Positions 1 through 11,692 of a stretch of 64,000 bases of DNA are shown one piece after another. The position numbers were made by a program, and so were the translations under genes. The notes below the pieces were generated by a model. That model saw nothing but the letters and a program-made list of their open reading frames with translations. It searched no databases and was not told the DNA's origin. The stretch is from Pseudoneurospora amorphoporcata. Lineage: Eukaryota > Ascomycota > Sordariomycetes > Sordariales > Sordariaceae. The DNA lies in contig MU859097.1 in assembly GCA_033297205.1 (NCBI GenBank), positions 166,202-230,201 on the forward strand. Direction: 5' to 3'. How positions within the stretch are numbered: the stretch's first letter is position 1; each line of letters opens with the position of its first letter.

Positions 1-1206
1 AAAATAAAACCATCACATACAAAAACGCCTATGGAAGTTGACCTGAGGTCTCGAGCTAACAAACAGCCCAACCACAGGCAGTATTGGAGGGTGTGGGGAA
101 CGACAACTAATCACGTAGCCCTCACCAGTGGGCCCTGGCAACCGACAGGGGCCTTCCCGTCTTGCCCGTCAACTGTGTTCAGACCGCCTGTGCCTGCGAA
201 GAACATTCCAGGGGGAAACACTCCCGTCCCGCCCCGACATTCGGCCATTTCCATCAACCTCCGGTTGCCGTCGTCGCCCGGCCCGCCGGCCTTACATCTT
301 ATTCTTTCCGTTCAGACTTTTTCACACCTGGTCTGATCCGGGTTTACACATCTGCACATCTCACACCGAGAAACATCATGGCATAGCATGCCGTGATGCA
401 TGGTCACCCCAACATGCTGGAGGTTGCCTAGCGCTCAGCCTTATACAGCGGCTTACCGTACTTGTACAACCAGCCAACTTACAGGATTCCTGCGGCCTTC
501 ATTGGCTAGAAGTGGATTGAAGTGTCGGCAATCTCGGCATTTGTATCTTGCGCTGTCATCCTGTATGTCGGTCTCCAAAGTTCCAAATGTTGTTGCCCGT
601 TTTCTTTGTCTTTCGGTGTTTTGCTGGGACTTAATACCGAACTAACTTCAACACAACAATCTATTTCCAGTGATCTCGATGATGATGATAGTAGGTAGCC
701 AGTCCTCTGTTCCACGTATAGGCACGATGAGGTCACGAATGCTTTCGATGGACAGTCAAACCTGTTGGAACTTTCTCGGCTATGTATCGCCAAGGCATGT
801 CTTGAGTTGTTTGAACGGGCATTGTTTGGCACATCAAGACGATGGAACGTCGAACGCAAGGAAACAATTTCCAATCATTCCAAGCAATGCCAGATAAACC
901 TTTTTTGTGTAACTCTTCATTACTGTACTTTAAAACATACGTTCTTCCCAATAACCATTCAATAACTATATCGGCTTTTTGGTAACGTCTCATCATCCAC
1001 GACTCCAATCTGATGTAAATACGTTAAAAAGAGTCTATCCCTCAATGAACAAATGCGCTGCCTCTTCAAAGTCCCAGACAGAGAGAACGAGACTGTTTTC
1101 CATTGCAACCCGAGAACCTATAACCAATCAAGCGAGAACCCATCGAAAACCCAGTCCGTTAATTGCAAATCACGGCCGCGTCCGTGAGCCCAGACGTACT
1201 GCAGCA
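1..1206. other. Left-edge intergenic region, no gene recognised
   Basis: This stretch lies downstream of the SPT6 stop codon. It holds several overlapping open frames of 60-148 codons on both strands, but none matches a family I know and none has a convincing fungal intron pattern. The part nearest 1206 is presumably the SPT6 3' untranslated region. A 91-codon minus-strand frame at about 733-1008 and a 122-codon minus-strand frame at about 506-874 overlap each other, which argues that both are chance. Confidence 0.5.
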
Positions 1207-4200
1207 CTATCTGCCTCCCGATTGCTGCTTCAGCATTTCACTCTGGTACCGGAGCTTGAAGCCGTTGCAGAGGGCTCTGACATCTGGGTACTGGCTCTTC
1301 ATGAGCTCGAACGCATGAGGGATGACGCGCACAGGCCAGGCATTAACTCGGGAGTTTCGGCTGGCCTTGAAGCAGAGGAAGAAGTAACCGGGATGCTTGG
1401 TGTCAATGCAAAAGGCGTAGGTTGACCGGTTGGGGTTGGCGTCCATGTAGGTGGTGAGCCATTTCTCTGTTATTGTTGGTTAGCATCTGGGTTATGAACA
1501 AGGTCAATGAGAAGTGAACTTACCAGTCTCATTACGGGAGCCCTTCTGGAACTTGTCGCACTGCATGAGCTCATCCACCTTCTTGGCCATGGCCTTGACG
1601 TGGTCCACGATCAATTCGTCCAGATCCTGGTATGTGTACTTGCCGGCCACGCGGAGGTATCGGCCGACAGCGAACTCGTTCTCCTTCTGCAACTCGAGCA
1701 CGTCGACATGCTGGAACACGCCATCTGCCACCTTCCAGGTAATGGCGAGATGATCGTTACCTTTACTAGAAGGTCGGATAACAACCTCGCCAGACGGCTG
1801 ACTGCCCAGATACTCCTCCGCCTGGGTGCTGTTGAAGGGCTTGAATAGAGGATGGTTGACCACTCTCTGCGCACGGCCCGTGGCCTTGTCCTTCTCGCGA
1901 AGCTCCTCCCTGTCCTCATCCTCCTTCCTGTAATCCCACTGGTCGCGACCGTGGTCAAAGTGCCTGCGGAATGGTCGCCTCATTTCTTCATCCCTCATCG
2001 ATAGTTTGCTCACAAACTCCTTGCGGTTGAGATCAATGAGCTTGGCCTGAACGACCTGCCCAACATGGAGCACATCCTTAATGGAGTGGCGGTACGAAAC
2101 ATCGTGAGACTCAACGCGTCCCTCAATGCCGCAGTCCAGCTTGACAATAGCAAAGTCATCCTTCACTACCCGAACATTGGCCGCCACAATCATGCCCTCA
2201 CAGAGCGAGTCGCGATTCTCACCAGTGAGCATGGTGAAGACCTGGTCAACGGTAAGGCTCTCAAACTTCTTGCGAAGCTCCTCATACGGAACCTGCAACT
2301 CAGCCCGGATAGTCTCGAGAGTAGCACGCTTGCGCTGTTGGTACTCGCGTTCTAGCTGCTCGGCATATTCCTCTAGGATGAGCTCGTTGACCTTGTCCTG
2401 CTCATCATCCTTGAAGAGCTTGCGAACAATCGCACCAGCACCGTTCTCGTCGGTTTCGGCCTTGACGTCCTCCTCGTCCAAGCCCAATGCATCGGCTGCC
2501 ACCTTCCGCGCAAGATCGTAGTCCTCGGGATGGATACGAGTGTTGTCTAGCGGGTCAGACTCAGGGTTCGTAGGCTCGTACTCGATGAAAAGGAAACTGG
2601 CGCAGTTGTTCCACACGCGAGGGCCTAGGACCGGAAGCTTGTGTCGCTCGGGGTCACCGACAAGCTCGTCACGCGAAGTGACAACGCCGCCGTTCTTGTT
2701 GATACCCTTGATGAGCAGTTGTGCTTTACGGGGACCAAGACCAGCGACGTAGGGAAGAAGATGCGCGGTATTGGCGTCTTGCATCGCCACATTAATATCG
2801 ACACCGACGAGGTTGACCATGTCGACCATGGCCGTCTCGAGGTGCTTGAGCAGCCTTGCTTGAGGAAGGTACTGCTGGTAGGGGTGGATTTGAAGAGAGG
2901 TGACATCCTTGCCAAGGGCCGCATACTCCTTCATGGGGTTCTGCATATATCTAGCCAGAGCAATGCAGTACCGGGTCATCGGGTGGAGACTCGGGTGATC
3001 TGAAACCGCGCGCGGGCTGTCCTTGTACAAACGGGCGACCTCATCGTTAATGACAATCACCTCGAGCAGGTCAGAGCGGTACTCGTTTGTCTCCGTGTCA
3101 TCGTACTCGGGGCCGACCAGTCCCTTTTCACTGACGAGACCCTCAACGTCCTTGATGAGACGGTGTGTATCGGCTGAGAAACCAGAGATGCCAATAACAT
3201 CAGGTTGCCGACGCCTGACTAGCTCAGCCAAGGCCTCACGCTGACTCTCATCACGAGCCAAGTTGGTAAAGGTACCGTGTTCGAGGATCCTTCCATCTTC
3301 ATCCATCGAGACCCAGGATACAGGTTCACGGTTGGGGTCGCCCATGCCATTCGACAGAACGAGCACGCGGGGAGTCGTGCCGATAACCATACCTTTAGGC
3401 TTGTAAGGGGCTTGATCCAGTCTCTTAAAGTAGAGCTCACGGCAGGTTTTGAGCAACTCATCTTGGCACGCCGTCCGCAAGGAGTCTTTCACACCCTTGA
3501 CAATAACCTTTACAAGCTTGTCGAAGGCCAAATCAATCACCTTTTGACGTTGCTCATTCCACTTGTCGGCACGCTCGCTAAAGTTCTCCGAGGCAAAGTC
3601 ACTGAAAAGTTGTTGCCTGAATTCCTTGTCGTTTTCCAGCGACACCTTGATCTCGATGAGGCCCTCTTCCTCTGCCTTCATCATCTTGAGGAAGAGCTCC
3701 GGCCGAACCGCAAGATCGGCGATGCTCATGTTTTTGAGATACTTGACCTCGTAGTAAGGATTCGCTTCGTCGATCTTGCGTAGACCCTTATCAGTACGAC
3801 GGCAGCTTACAATACCCATGCCGTAGAAGTTTTTCCTGAAGTGCTTGCGCATCCGAGGACTGGCAAACATCTCTTCAGCAAGCATCTGGCGAGCGGCGTT
3901 GATAACCTGCTCGCCCGTCGGAAAATCGGCGTCTACCAAGGCGTCGGCGAGATCATCCGGTAGCCTTGAATCGTCTTCTGAGGTCACCTTCTTGCTTTCA
4001 CGCAAGATGTTCTTCGCAAGACGATCAGGCGTTATTCCGAGTGCCTGAACAAACCTGTAGGCACTGGATCGCCGAATGCGTTCAAATTGAGCTGTCCTGC
4101 CCCCGGCCCTCTTGATTTCACGCTGTGCGCTATTATCGTTAGCAGCGAGGTCCTTGAGCTCTGCCGAGTACTGAAAGTTTAGGTAATCTTGGAGATCCTG

Positions 4201-5616
4201 GAGCTCCTCAATGGTCTGCGCTTGGCGTATCATCTCTTCAAGGGTATCGTCTCGCGTCTTCTCCTTGAGCTTATCGTAGGTTGACTCTAGCGCGTTACGC
4301 TTCTCCAGGAAAGACCGGAACCTGATGTCGAGATCCAGGACCTTCCACAGGTCATCTTGGGTGAGGAGCTTCTCGGCGTCAACGGTATACTCAGGGGCGT
4401 CGGGATCATCGCGGCGGTTCGGGTTGCGCATCTTCTTGGCGTGGATGAGATAGTCTCTTCGGTGCTGGAAAACATAGGGAACCTCGACGCCGTCAATAAC
4501 GAAGAATTCGAGGACCTTGCCCACAGCCTTGTTGAACGGGCCGTGAAGCTCACTGGAAAGACCCTTGCTTGGTAGCATCAAGTTGCTGATCCACCGAGCC
4601 TCTTCCTTGAACTGGTCGGACGTCATCTGAAGATTCTTGAAAGCCTTGCGATCGAGCTGGAAGCGCTCAGGCTCGTCGTTGAACCGAATCTTGTTGTCGT
4701 CGTCGGTAAGAAGCTTCTCCTTGAGCTGTGATGGCTCGAAGACATCCTGCAACTCGATATCTTCCTTTGTTCGCTCCGCGTGCTCCTGCTCTTCCTCCAG
4801 CTGCAACGCCCATTCGTAGTCTTCACCATTGCCGAAGATGGCATCCATATCCTCGAGAGCATCCTTGTCGAGGCCGGTTGTGTCGATGTTAAGGCCCCTA
4901 TCCTTGGGACGAGCAACCTCCTCATCTTCTTCGCGGTGTCGGCGTTCTTCGTCATCCTCGGGGTAATCATCTTCGATGAAGTCGTCAAACTCGTCCGCTT
5001 GAGGGCGGCCGCTGGGACGGCCGTAGCCTCGATCATCGTGCTCTTCGTCTTCGTCGGAGAAGATCTCGGCAAGACCGCGGCGTTCAGTGGGGCGGTGGTC
5101 ATCCCTATGACCCCGTTTCAGGCGCTTGAACTTGGTTTGCTTGGAAAAGGTGAGCCGACTGGATGATGTCACCGGTGCTGCAGGACACATACCTGGGGCT
5201 GTGGCTTCCGCTCCCACTCAGGGATGGCTTCGCCAATAAGGTCGAGATCTTCTTCGTCGAGCTGCTCCTCCTCTTCGCGCTCCCTACGGCGCTTCTTTCT
5301 CTTACGGCGTTCGCGCGCGTCGGAATCCTCAGCCTCGTCCTCTTCATCTTCGTCTACGATGAAACCTTCGCGGATCTGTAAGTGATGGATAAGTCAGCGG
5401 TGTTTCCGGTTGGAGGTACGTTGCAGCATTGGACCAAGCGCGACGTACCTTCCTGGCTTCTTCCTCATCTTCATCATCTTCCTCCTCTTCGCTGGAATCA
5501 TCAATATTGGGTCTTCTTCTCGGGTGGTCGCCGGCCTCCTCATCGAAGGACTCATCATCCTCCTCGTCATCGAGCTCGGCCTCGCCGTCAATCAAGTCGC
5601 GCATGCTGTTGCTCAT
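1207..5616 (-). CDS. spt6: Transcription elongation factor Spt6 (4 exons, about 1408 aa)
   Basis: Histone H3-H4 chaperone and elongation factor that travels with RNA polymerase II in the nucleus. Exons: 5449-5616, 5193-5375, 1524-5139 and 1207-1466. The introns have GTACGT, GTATGT and GTAAGT donors and the phases agree. The start is the ATG at 5616, which opens an acidic N-terminus typical of Spt6. Then come the Tex-like helical core, the YqgF/RNase H-like domain (around VLVLSNGMGDP), a helix-hairpin-helix region (YVAGLGPRKAQLL), an S1 RNA-binding domain (GMIVAANVRVV) and the C-terminal tandem SH2 module (from HPLFKPF). The last exon completes the second SH2 (DANPNRSTYAFCIDTKHPGY). The length fits fungal Spt6 (about 1400-1450), and the protein ends soon after the SH2 pair. 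The acceptor of the second intron reads CCAAG, which is slightly unusual. Confidence 0.95.
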
Positions 5617-7767
5617 GGTTGCGGTTGGTCGGGTGGCGCAAAGTGGTGTGTAAATAGGTGTGTTTTCGGACAACTCGCGGTCGCCTAAGAGGGTCGGGAT
5701 TGAAAATGAAGCGCGTTTCGATGGAAGCAACAGTCCCTGCTAAGCTACCGATGAAAAAGAACAGAAGAATACGGGAGGAAGTTTGAGGCAGAGCGAGGTG
5801 GTTTGGTGGGAAAAGATGTGGTTTGCAACTGAGAGAGGTCTGAGTTGACCGTGACTGCCCTGAACCTCTCTGGACCGAAGGCTGCTACTGCGTGCTGGTC
5901 GCTGCTGGTCGCCTGCCGCCAGTTCACGTCGGGGCACGCAACGTCAATGGGCCCGAATTTTTGGAGCGAGACGGCTAAGGCCCGGCCACCCGCCCCTGTA
6001 CGCTCCAACTTTTTTTACGCCACGCGCCACACAACGCGTTCAGCCTCGCCAAGGCCCAGGCCGTAGCAACTGCCATGAGCTGTCACAAACTGTTGTTTCC
6101 TCTCGCACTGAACAACAAATGGAATGGTCCGTGCACACCATCAACATTGAACGTCGAGAAGTTGAAGCTATCAACAACTATCAACAGCCTTTCAGCTTGA
6201 CCAACCTTTTCGTCAATTTATGGCTTCATTTAGGGAGATGACATGATCTACCTTGATGGCCTCGTGGATCCTTCATGAAGTTGCGGAGCCATGTAGTCCC
6301 CGACCCTGCCTACTAGATACAGCCAAGCAATATGGAGTTCAGTTACTAGGAGTGCCAAAAGCGACATGGCAACCGGTGTTGGAATCGAGACGGGACAAAC
6401 CGTTGTATGGTTAAGACTTGAGAGTGGTCAACATATCATCGGAATATATGATGCCGTGTACAGGCACCAACGCCATCCACGCTTAAGAGGAGAGGGCATG
6501 TTCATGCGAAGCCACCACGCCGGTCTACCAAATCTCAACCGGCCTTGGATTCTAGGGTCCGCATGGTTCATATACCTGAGGGACGTTCATGCTGCGTATC
6601 ATGGAACAGACCACTTGACTAGAACTGACTATAATGTTCTTCGGGGTCATTATCCCCAGCCATCCGCGCTTAGAACCACCATTTGGCAACCACATCTCGA
6701 GCGAATCCCTGGCTTCATCCGGACAACAGCCGACTGTTGGTTCTGGTGATCCCAATCACAACAGTGTTTTGCTTTATTTGGCATCTCATGGCGCGCTTCT
6801 TGAGAGCTCTGTGGCTGTACGAAGTTGGGGTGCACTGTGCTTGATGTGCTACGGTTGGGCTTCAAGTTGAAGATTGTTTGATCATCAACATGTTGCTGCT
6901 CCCTTTACCTATTCCGCTTGTTACATATCCTCTCTAGACCACCACGAGTCCATTGTCCCGTATAAGAAATCATAAGAGCTTCACAGGGCCTACTGGAGAT
7001 AGATTGTGCTCAAGATGGCAATATTCATATGGCGACTTGGGAATAGCTTCGTCAGGTCTCTTACAATCTCCGCACTGTATCAGGGGTTGCTCTTTCGGCG
7101 ACAGGGACCCGCCACCCCACTACGGTGTGTGTCATCCCCAGATTCAGAACCAAACGCGACAAACGACATCCCGTTTTGTAAGGTTTGATTATCTGTAACT
7201 CAAATCACAAATTCCCCCCCGACCTCTTTGCTTCACATGATGGCGCCATTGCTTAGGTTCCAGATGAAAGAAAGAGACCACTCAGTGTTCTGAGAAAAGC
7301 ATGTCTTGTTTACATTGAAATACGAAGTGTACACAGTAGTGCCAAGCCCTTTCCATCACCAGGAAACCCTGTCTCAAGAACCGCGCTAACAAACGAACCA
7401 GTATTGTACTGTATGTACATTATGTAGTGCTTGGTAAACTCCAGACTCTAGACTCTAGGGGAGAGAACCACGAAACACCAAGTTTGAGGTAATCGTTTGA
7501 GGAAGTTGACGCTGGCAGAGGGAGAAGGAGGGAGAGACGCAGATACTGAGGTGGTAAATGATGAAAACCAGACAAAAGGCCCGGAAAATCCTCGAGTGAC
7601 ACAGAGTCAGAACAATCAACAACTTTCACCGTTTTTCTTAGCACCGTATTTTGTGATATCTTGTGCCACAGTGAATGGAATGAACAAACTGTGAACTAAC
7701 CTGGGCTTTCTTTTGCACATATACGTTCCCCAAATTTCTCCAATTCTTACCCCAACATCAAACATTC
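5617..7767. other. Intergenic region between spt6 and the aaRS-like gene
   Basis: The interval holds the SPT6 promoter side (5617 to about 6070) and the downstream flank of the aaRS-like gene. The longest ATG frame is a 127-codon plus-strand frame at 6366-6749 with no recognisable family and no clear introns; I do not call it. I found no RNA gene, inverted repeat or transposon remnant here. Confidence 0.4.
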
Positions 7768-9213
7768 TCAACTTTTCATCACCTCGCAAGCTTTCTTCTC
7801 CGTCTCAAAAATAGCCTGCTGCAGGTACTCGACCGAATAAGACCGAAACAGCTTCTTTGGACTCTTGAACCAGCTCTCAACCTCGAGCCAAATCCTTCGC
7901 AGACCCTCGGAGCCATCGTCCTCAAAATGATCCCGCAGCCGCGCAAAGCTGCACAGTCCATCGGTACCGAGCACCTTCATGAGGTCATACGCGCCCTCGC
8001 GGACATACAGGCTCTTGGATAGCTTCGCGCCGCTCCAGTCCACGATGACGGGAGCATACAAGATATGCGGTGTTTTCCCGACCGCCAGGCGCGTCGCCGC
8101 TGACCACGCAGCCAACGGCCGGTACAGGAACATCTCCTGATAGGTCCCGGCATAGTCGCCACCCGTGACGCGGACATTATGTGCCTTGGCGTCGAGGAGG
8201 TGCGACATGCTACGAATCAGATTGCGCGCCGGTGCGTTGGCCTCGATGCGCGCTGCCTCGGCCGGCTTCGACACGCAGATGCTATGTGGGCCGTGCTTTG
8301 GGCACTTGAAGGTGATAGTTGATCCTTTGTACGTATTGAGCAGGCCGTGCTTCTCGGCTAGGCCGCACCCGGAAACCGGACAAGCAGCGCGGAGCGCCAA
8401 GACGCCGTGTTTCGGCGAGAGCTGTCGTCCTAGCGTTATGTGCCGGGATACTATGTACTCGAGGATCTTGGGGATTGACGGGCCTGAGAAAAAGTCGGAC
8501 TGGAAGGCTACAGTGTAGGGGATACCCGACCAGTGGGACAAGAAGCCCAGTACTGCGTGGTAGTCGTCTGTGAAGTCGGATGGCCCGGCGATGCGGTACG
8601 CCCGTTGGTACTGCACCCCGTCAACCGTGACGCCTTTGCCGTCGACGGGCGCCGTATCGACGAACGTGATCTTGACCGAAACCGCCGGCAGCTTGCCGCC
8701 GAAGCCAGCATCTTTGGCCATCTTTTGCATTCGCCCATGCATCCACTTGGCAAAGCAAAAGGCGTAGCAAAAGACAACTAAGGTGCCGGCGTGGGGGGAG
8801 TTGTTCGGCTGCAGTCCGGCGTGGATGACGATCGGGCGAGTTGGGAGACGCGGTTGGGCAGCGGATTGTTTTCCCTCGAGGACCTCATCATCCACGAGGG
8901 CAGATAAAACCGGGCCGACAATGTCATCCTGGAATGCGTACGAGCCGCCGCCCAAAGGATTCTGGACCTGGCCGTTGTGGAAGCCCGCAAAGATGGGGCT
9001 GTTGGGATTCAAGCTGGGCACTAAATCCCGGATGGCCGAGAGTATTTCCTTGCAAGTCTCGTCATCTTTTTTCGACGGACCTGGACCCATCGCCGAGTCC
9101 GTCTTCGCGCCCGCCCTCTCTCCGCCTCTGTACAAAAGCGGCGTGAGCTGTCTAACCAAGCGTTTGGCAGCGGTGGACTGAGTGTTGACATTGGGGAGTG
9201 GAATGTTAGCCAT
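7768..9213 (-). CDS. Class I aminoacyl-tRNA synthetase-like protein (481 aa, intronless)
   Basis: A single exon of 481 aa. It carries a HIGH-type signature, SPHAGT (residues 139-144), in the context HAGLQPNNSPHAGT, and a KMSKS-type signature, AKLSKSL (396-402), after DWSG. This pairing defines class I aminoacyl-tRNA synthetases. Between them lie a possible zinc-binding Cys cluster (C278, C283, C304, with His near the last) and GGDYAGTYQE (351-360), which could help form the amino-acid pocket. Class I lysyl-tRNA synthetases have a comparable zinc insertion, but the sequence is not a clear match to any standard synthetase, and I see no anticodon-binding domain beyond a short C-terminal helical tail. 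It may be a catalytic paralogue that adenylates a substrate other than for translation. Substrate unknown; fold assignment fairly secure. Confidence 0.7.
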   Translation of the reverse strand: MANIPLPNVNTQSTAAKRLVRQLTPLLYRGGERAGAKTDSAMGPGPSKKDDETCKEILSAIRDLVPSLNPNSPIFAGFHNGQVQNPLGGGSYAFQDDIVGPVLSALVDDEVLEGKQSAAQPRLPTRPIVIHAGLQPNNSPHAGTLVVFCYAFCFAKWMHGRMQKMAKDAGFGGKLPAVSVKITFVDTAPVDGKGVTVDGVQYQRAYRIAGPSDFTDDYHAVLGFLSHWSGIPYTVAFQSDFFSGPSIPKILEYIVSRHITLGRQLSPKHGVLALRAACPVSGCGLAEKHGLLNTYKGSTITFKCPKHGPHSICVSKPAEAARIEANAPARNLIRSMSHLLDAKAHNVRVTGGDYAGTYQEMFLYRPLAAWSAATRLAVGKTPHILYAPVIVDWSGAKLSKSLYVREGAYDLMKVLGTDGLCSFARLRDHFEDDGSEGLRRIWLEVESWFKSPKKLFRSYSVEYLQQAIFETEKKACEVMKS

Positions 9214-9997
9214 TGCGGATATATCAAGGTATATACCTACAGGTCGGTATTCAGTTGGCTTAAGTATTATTGTAAAGGGGGGGGTTGTGAGGGGGATTTG
9301 TGAGGTAGGTAGTGTTATGTTGACGAAGTATGCAGTGCTGTGTAGATTGTTGATGAACTAGAGTAAGTCTGGGATCCGCTGGCCAAATCCAGTCGGACTA
9401 GATGTATCCTCCCAGTGAACTATCTACTGTGTACCTCCTTCCTGTGCCTGGCCTGTGCGTCAGGCAAGTGTTACGGTACAGGCACAGGTCCGACCATGCC
9501 GCCATGCGGGCCTTCTGGAGCGGACCTTTCTGGAAGGATATCGTTCACGAACCTGACCGCTTCACCGTTTACGGTTCAGACCGCTGCACCATTGAAGGTG
9601 TTGTTGCGAACGATGGAAGAACCAGGTACAAGGGAGGTCTTGGTTTGCCTGCAGGTGAATGGGATGCGAGTGAAGGGATTGGAGGAGAGTGACTGGCAAG
9701 TGGGTCCCAGGGTCGCTTGTGTGACTGGGGTATTTAAAGTCTGGGTTCAACCGCATGTATCTAGTTCTCTCTCTTTTCCTCCTCACCTAAAATCTTCTGT
9801 CATCGATGGATTCTTAGCTTTGCCTTCGACTTCCCCATCCGTGCCCTTGCAGCAAGTGAATGCCTGGCTTGGCAGGTGCATGGCCCTGTGGCCTAACAGG
9901 TAGCCTTCAAGTTAGGAAACACAAAGTAGATAGCATGTCCTCTCAGAACCTCTTAGACATCAAAACGAGAAAAGTCTTCTTCTTATAGAGAGAGACA
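9214..9997. other. Promoter and spacer upstream of the aaRS-like gene
   Basis: A plus-strand frame at 9415-9903 begins with a stretch resembling a signal peptide, but it starts at GTG rather than ATG, has no family match and overlaps a different frame of similar quality. I see no supported gene. It ends at the left boundary of the MITE. Confidence 0.4.
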
Positions 9998-10283
9998 TAC
10001 CGCTTTTTCGCAGTCGTAAGAGATTTACTCCCCACAATATTTCCAAAGCCTAACCTTCTTGTAGTATGGTTAGCTCCCTTATGCAAACTCACTGTAACTC
10101 ATGTGGATACAGTTAACATGGTATGGCACGGGGCACACGGCTGGCATAGGTCACTTGCAGTCGGCTGGCGGGGCTGTCAGGGTTGTAAACTGGGGCAAAA
10201 GTGAGCTTGCCGGTCCGGCTAAACTGTATGAAGGTTAGGGGGACTTAGCTAGCTAAATCTCTTACGACTGCGAAAAAGCGGTA
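9998..10283. mobile_element. MITE of Tc1/mariner type, 282 bp with perfect 28-bp terminal inverted repeats and TA target duplication
   Basis: The 30 bases at 9998-10027 are the exact reverse complement of 10254-10283. Both ends carry an outermost TA, the target duplication of Tc1/mariner elements, so the element proper is 10000-10281 with perfect 28-bp inverted ends. A second, weaker inverted pair (CCTAACCTT at about 10050 and AAGGTTAGG at about 10232) lies inside. There is no coding capacity. It is therefore a non-autonomous miniature element that needs transposase in trans. Perfect ends suggest recent mobility. Known Neurospora MITE-like elements such as Guest also use TA targets; I cannot tell whether this belongs to a named family. 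Confidence 0.9.
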
Positions 10284-10630
10284 CTCTACATAATGGCCAT
10301 CAAATTGGGGGGGACGCCAGCAAGGAGATGACAGAATTAAAGGTACACTAAAACTTGGCGCTCTGCCAAGTTTGCGGGGAGCTAAGCCACCCATCATCTC
10401 CTTCCTAGTCCTTTTTCCACGTATTTATTCACGTGAAAGGTGGAACCCATTTTCTGACACAGAACGCGTCCGCGCCAACTTTACGCGTCGAGCCAATCAT
10501 GTACTTAAACACTCCATGTTTCTGACCAATAAACTTGAAAGGTTTTTAACCAACAAAGCTTCCTCCTCTTTTTACTTTTTATCTTCCATTCATGATTTCA
10601 TGATCCACGACGACTTGACTACCAGTAACA
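10284..10630. other. Promoter region of the ASCH-like gene
   Basis: A short spacer between the MITE and the ASCH-like start codon. It contains pyrimidine-rich leader sequence just before the ATG at 10631. The MITE ends about 350 bp upstream of that start, so it could influence this promoter. No TATA box is obvious. Confidence 0.4.
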
Positions 10631-11212
10631 ATGGCGCCGTCGCTATCAGTATCTAAAAAAGGAATAACTGGCGGGTCAACTCCTAATATCTCCCGCGTCT
10701 CCAAGTCCAAGCCGTCCAAGTCCAAATCCAAGTCCTCCAACGACGATGACGAGGACCACCGCATCAAGACCGATGTCCTAATCGCCATCAAGCCAACCCA
10801 CCTAGCCAACATCGTCAGCCGGAAAAAAAACTACGAGTACCGCAAATACCGCCTGAAAGATGAGGTCGTCCGGCTGTGGCTGTACGAGACCAAGGAAGGA
10901 GGGAAAGGTAGAGCTTCCATCACGCACATCGCCGTCATCCCCGAGGGGGTCCGCCACACGCCCGGAACCGTGCCGACCGAACCACCTGGTATTGGCAACG
11001 ATGAATTCAATGCGGGGTTGAAGCAGTCTAAGTTTGGATACCCTGTTCTTGAGGTCTATGAGCTGGTCAAGCCCGTTACACTGGCCGAGATGAAGAGCAA
11101 CTGGGGCATGCGTGGTGCGCCGATGGGATGGCAATATGTCCGCGCTGGCCTATGGGGGGATCGGTGGGGTGAGGATGATGAGAGGGCTGAGAGGGTGACT
11201 CGAGTGTTTTGA
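10631..11212 (+). CDS. ASCH/PUA-like domain protein (193 aa)
   Basis: A single exon from a clear ATG. Residues 1-45 are Ser/Lys-rich and disordered (a run of KSKPSKSKSKSS), followed by an acidic DDDEDH patch. Residues about 47-180 look like an ASCH/PUA-type beta-barrel: DVLIAIKPTHLANIV, then the basic motif RKKNYEYRKYRL (residues 64-75), then strands ending near GYPVLEVYELVKPV. ASCH domains are predicted RNA-binding modules, and the basic motif would fit nucleic-acid contact. The specific function is unknown; nuclear location is only suggested by the basic N-terminus. Confidence 0.7.
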   Translation: MAPSLSVSKKGITGGSTPNISRVSKSKPSKSKSKSSNDDDEDHRIKTDVLIAIKPTHLANIVSRKKNYEYRKYRLKDEVVRLWLYETKEGGKGRASITHIAVIPEGVRHTPGTVPTEPPGIGNDEFNAGLKQSKFGYPVLEVYELVKPVTLAEMKSNWGMRGAPMGWQYVRAGLWGDRWGEDDERAERVTRVF

Positions 11213-11692
11213 GGCGGAGGAACAGCGGTTAATATAGGAGATATATTTACCTTAAAACTCATATAATAAGAAATAAGATTTCATTCTTGTCAGCTTCTTA
11301 GGCTTCCTTCGTGACTTGAATATTGTAAGAATCGAGAATATTATTGTGGAGTACAAGGGGAGTTGGACTTTAAGAAGGATTGTCACGGTCCCCACAGACC
11401 GGAACCTTCCTTCCTGGTACGTTGTTGTCAAAAAGAGTGTGACGGGCTGATCCCTGTGATGGCTTTAGCAACCCTCAGCCACAGGTGAACCCCACAAGCA
11501 ACCCCCTGAATGAAGCTATTCCCAGAATGCACTTAGCCCCGCACACAGAGCACTAAAGCAGAAACACCCGGAACCCGTCCAGTGCTGACCCCCGCTCGTA
11601 GCCATACAAAACTGCCTGTTTCTACACTCTCTTGCTGCTTTCTCTTATTTACACTAATTGAGGTACCCTCATGGTCGAGATGGAGAGAAAAT
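11213..11692. other. Spacer, no gene recognised
   Basis: It contains the 3' flank of the ASCH-like gene and sequence upstream of a possible small gene at 11693. I see no RNA gene or repeat. Confidence 0.4.

Noticed and set aside
3277..3783. 168-codon plus-strand frame inside spt6
   Set aside because: Antisense shadow of the Spt6 coding exon.
6366..6749. 127-codon plus-strand frame
   Set aside because: No family match, no introns, overlapped by other frames on both strands.
9415..9903. 162-codon plus-strand frame with a signal-peptide-like start
   Set aside because: It starts with GTG, has no in-frame ATG at the hydrophobic start and no family match.
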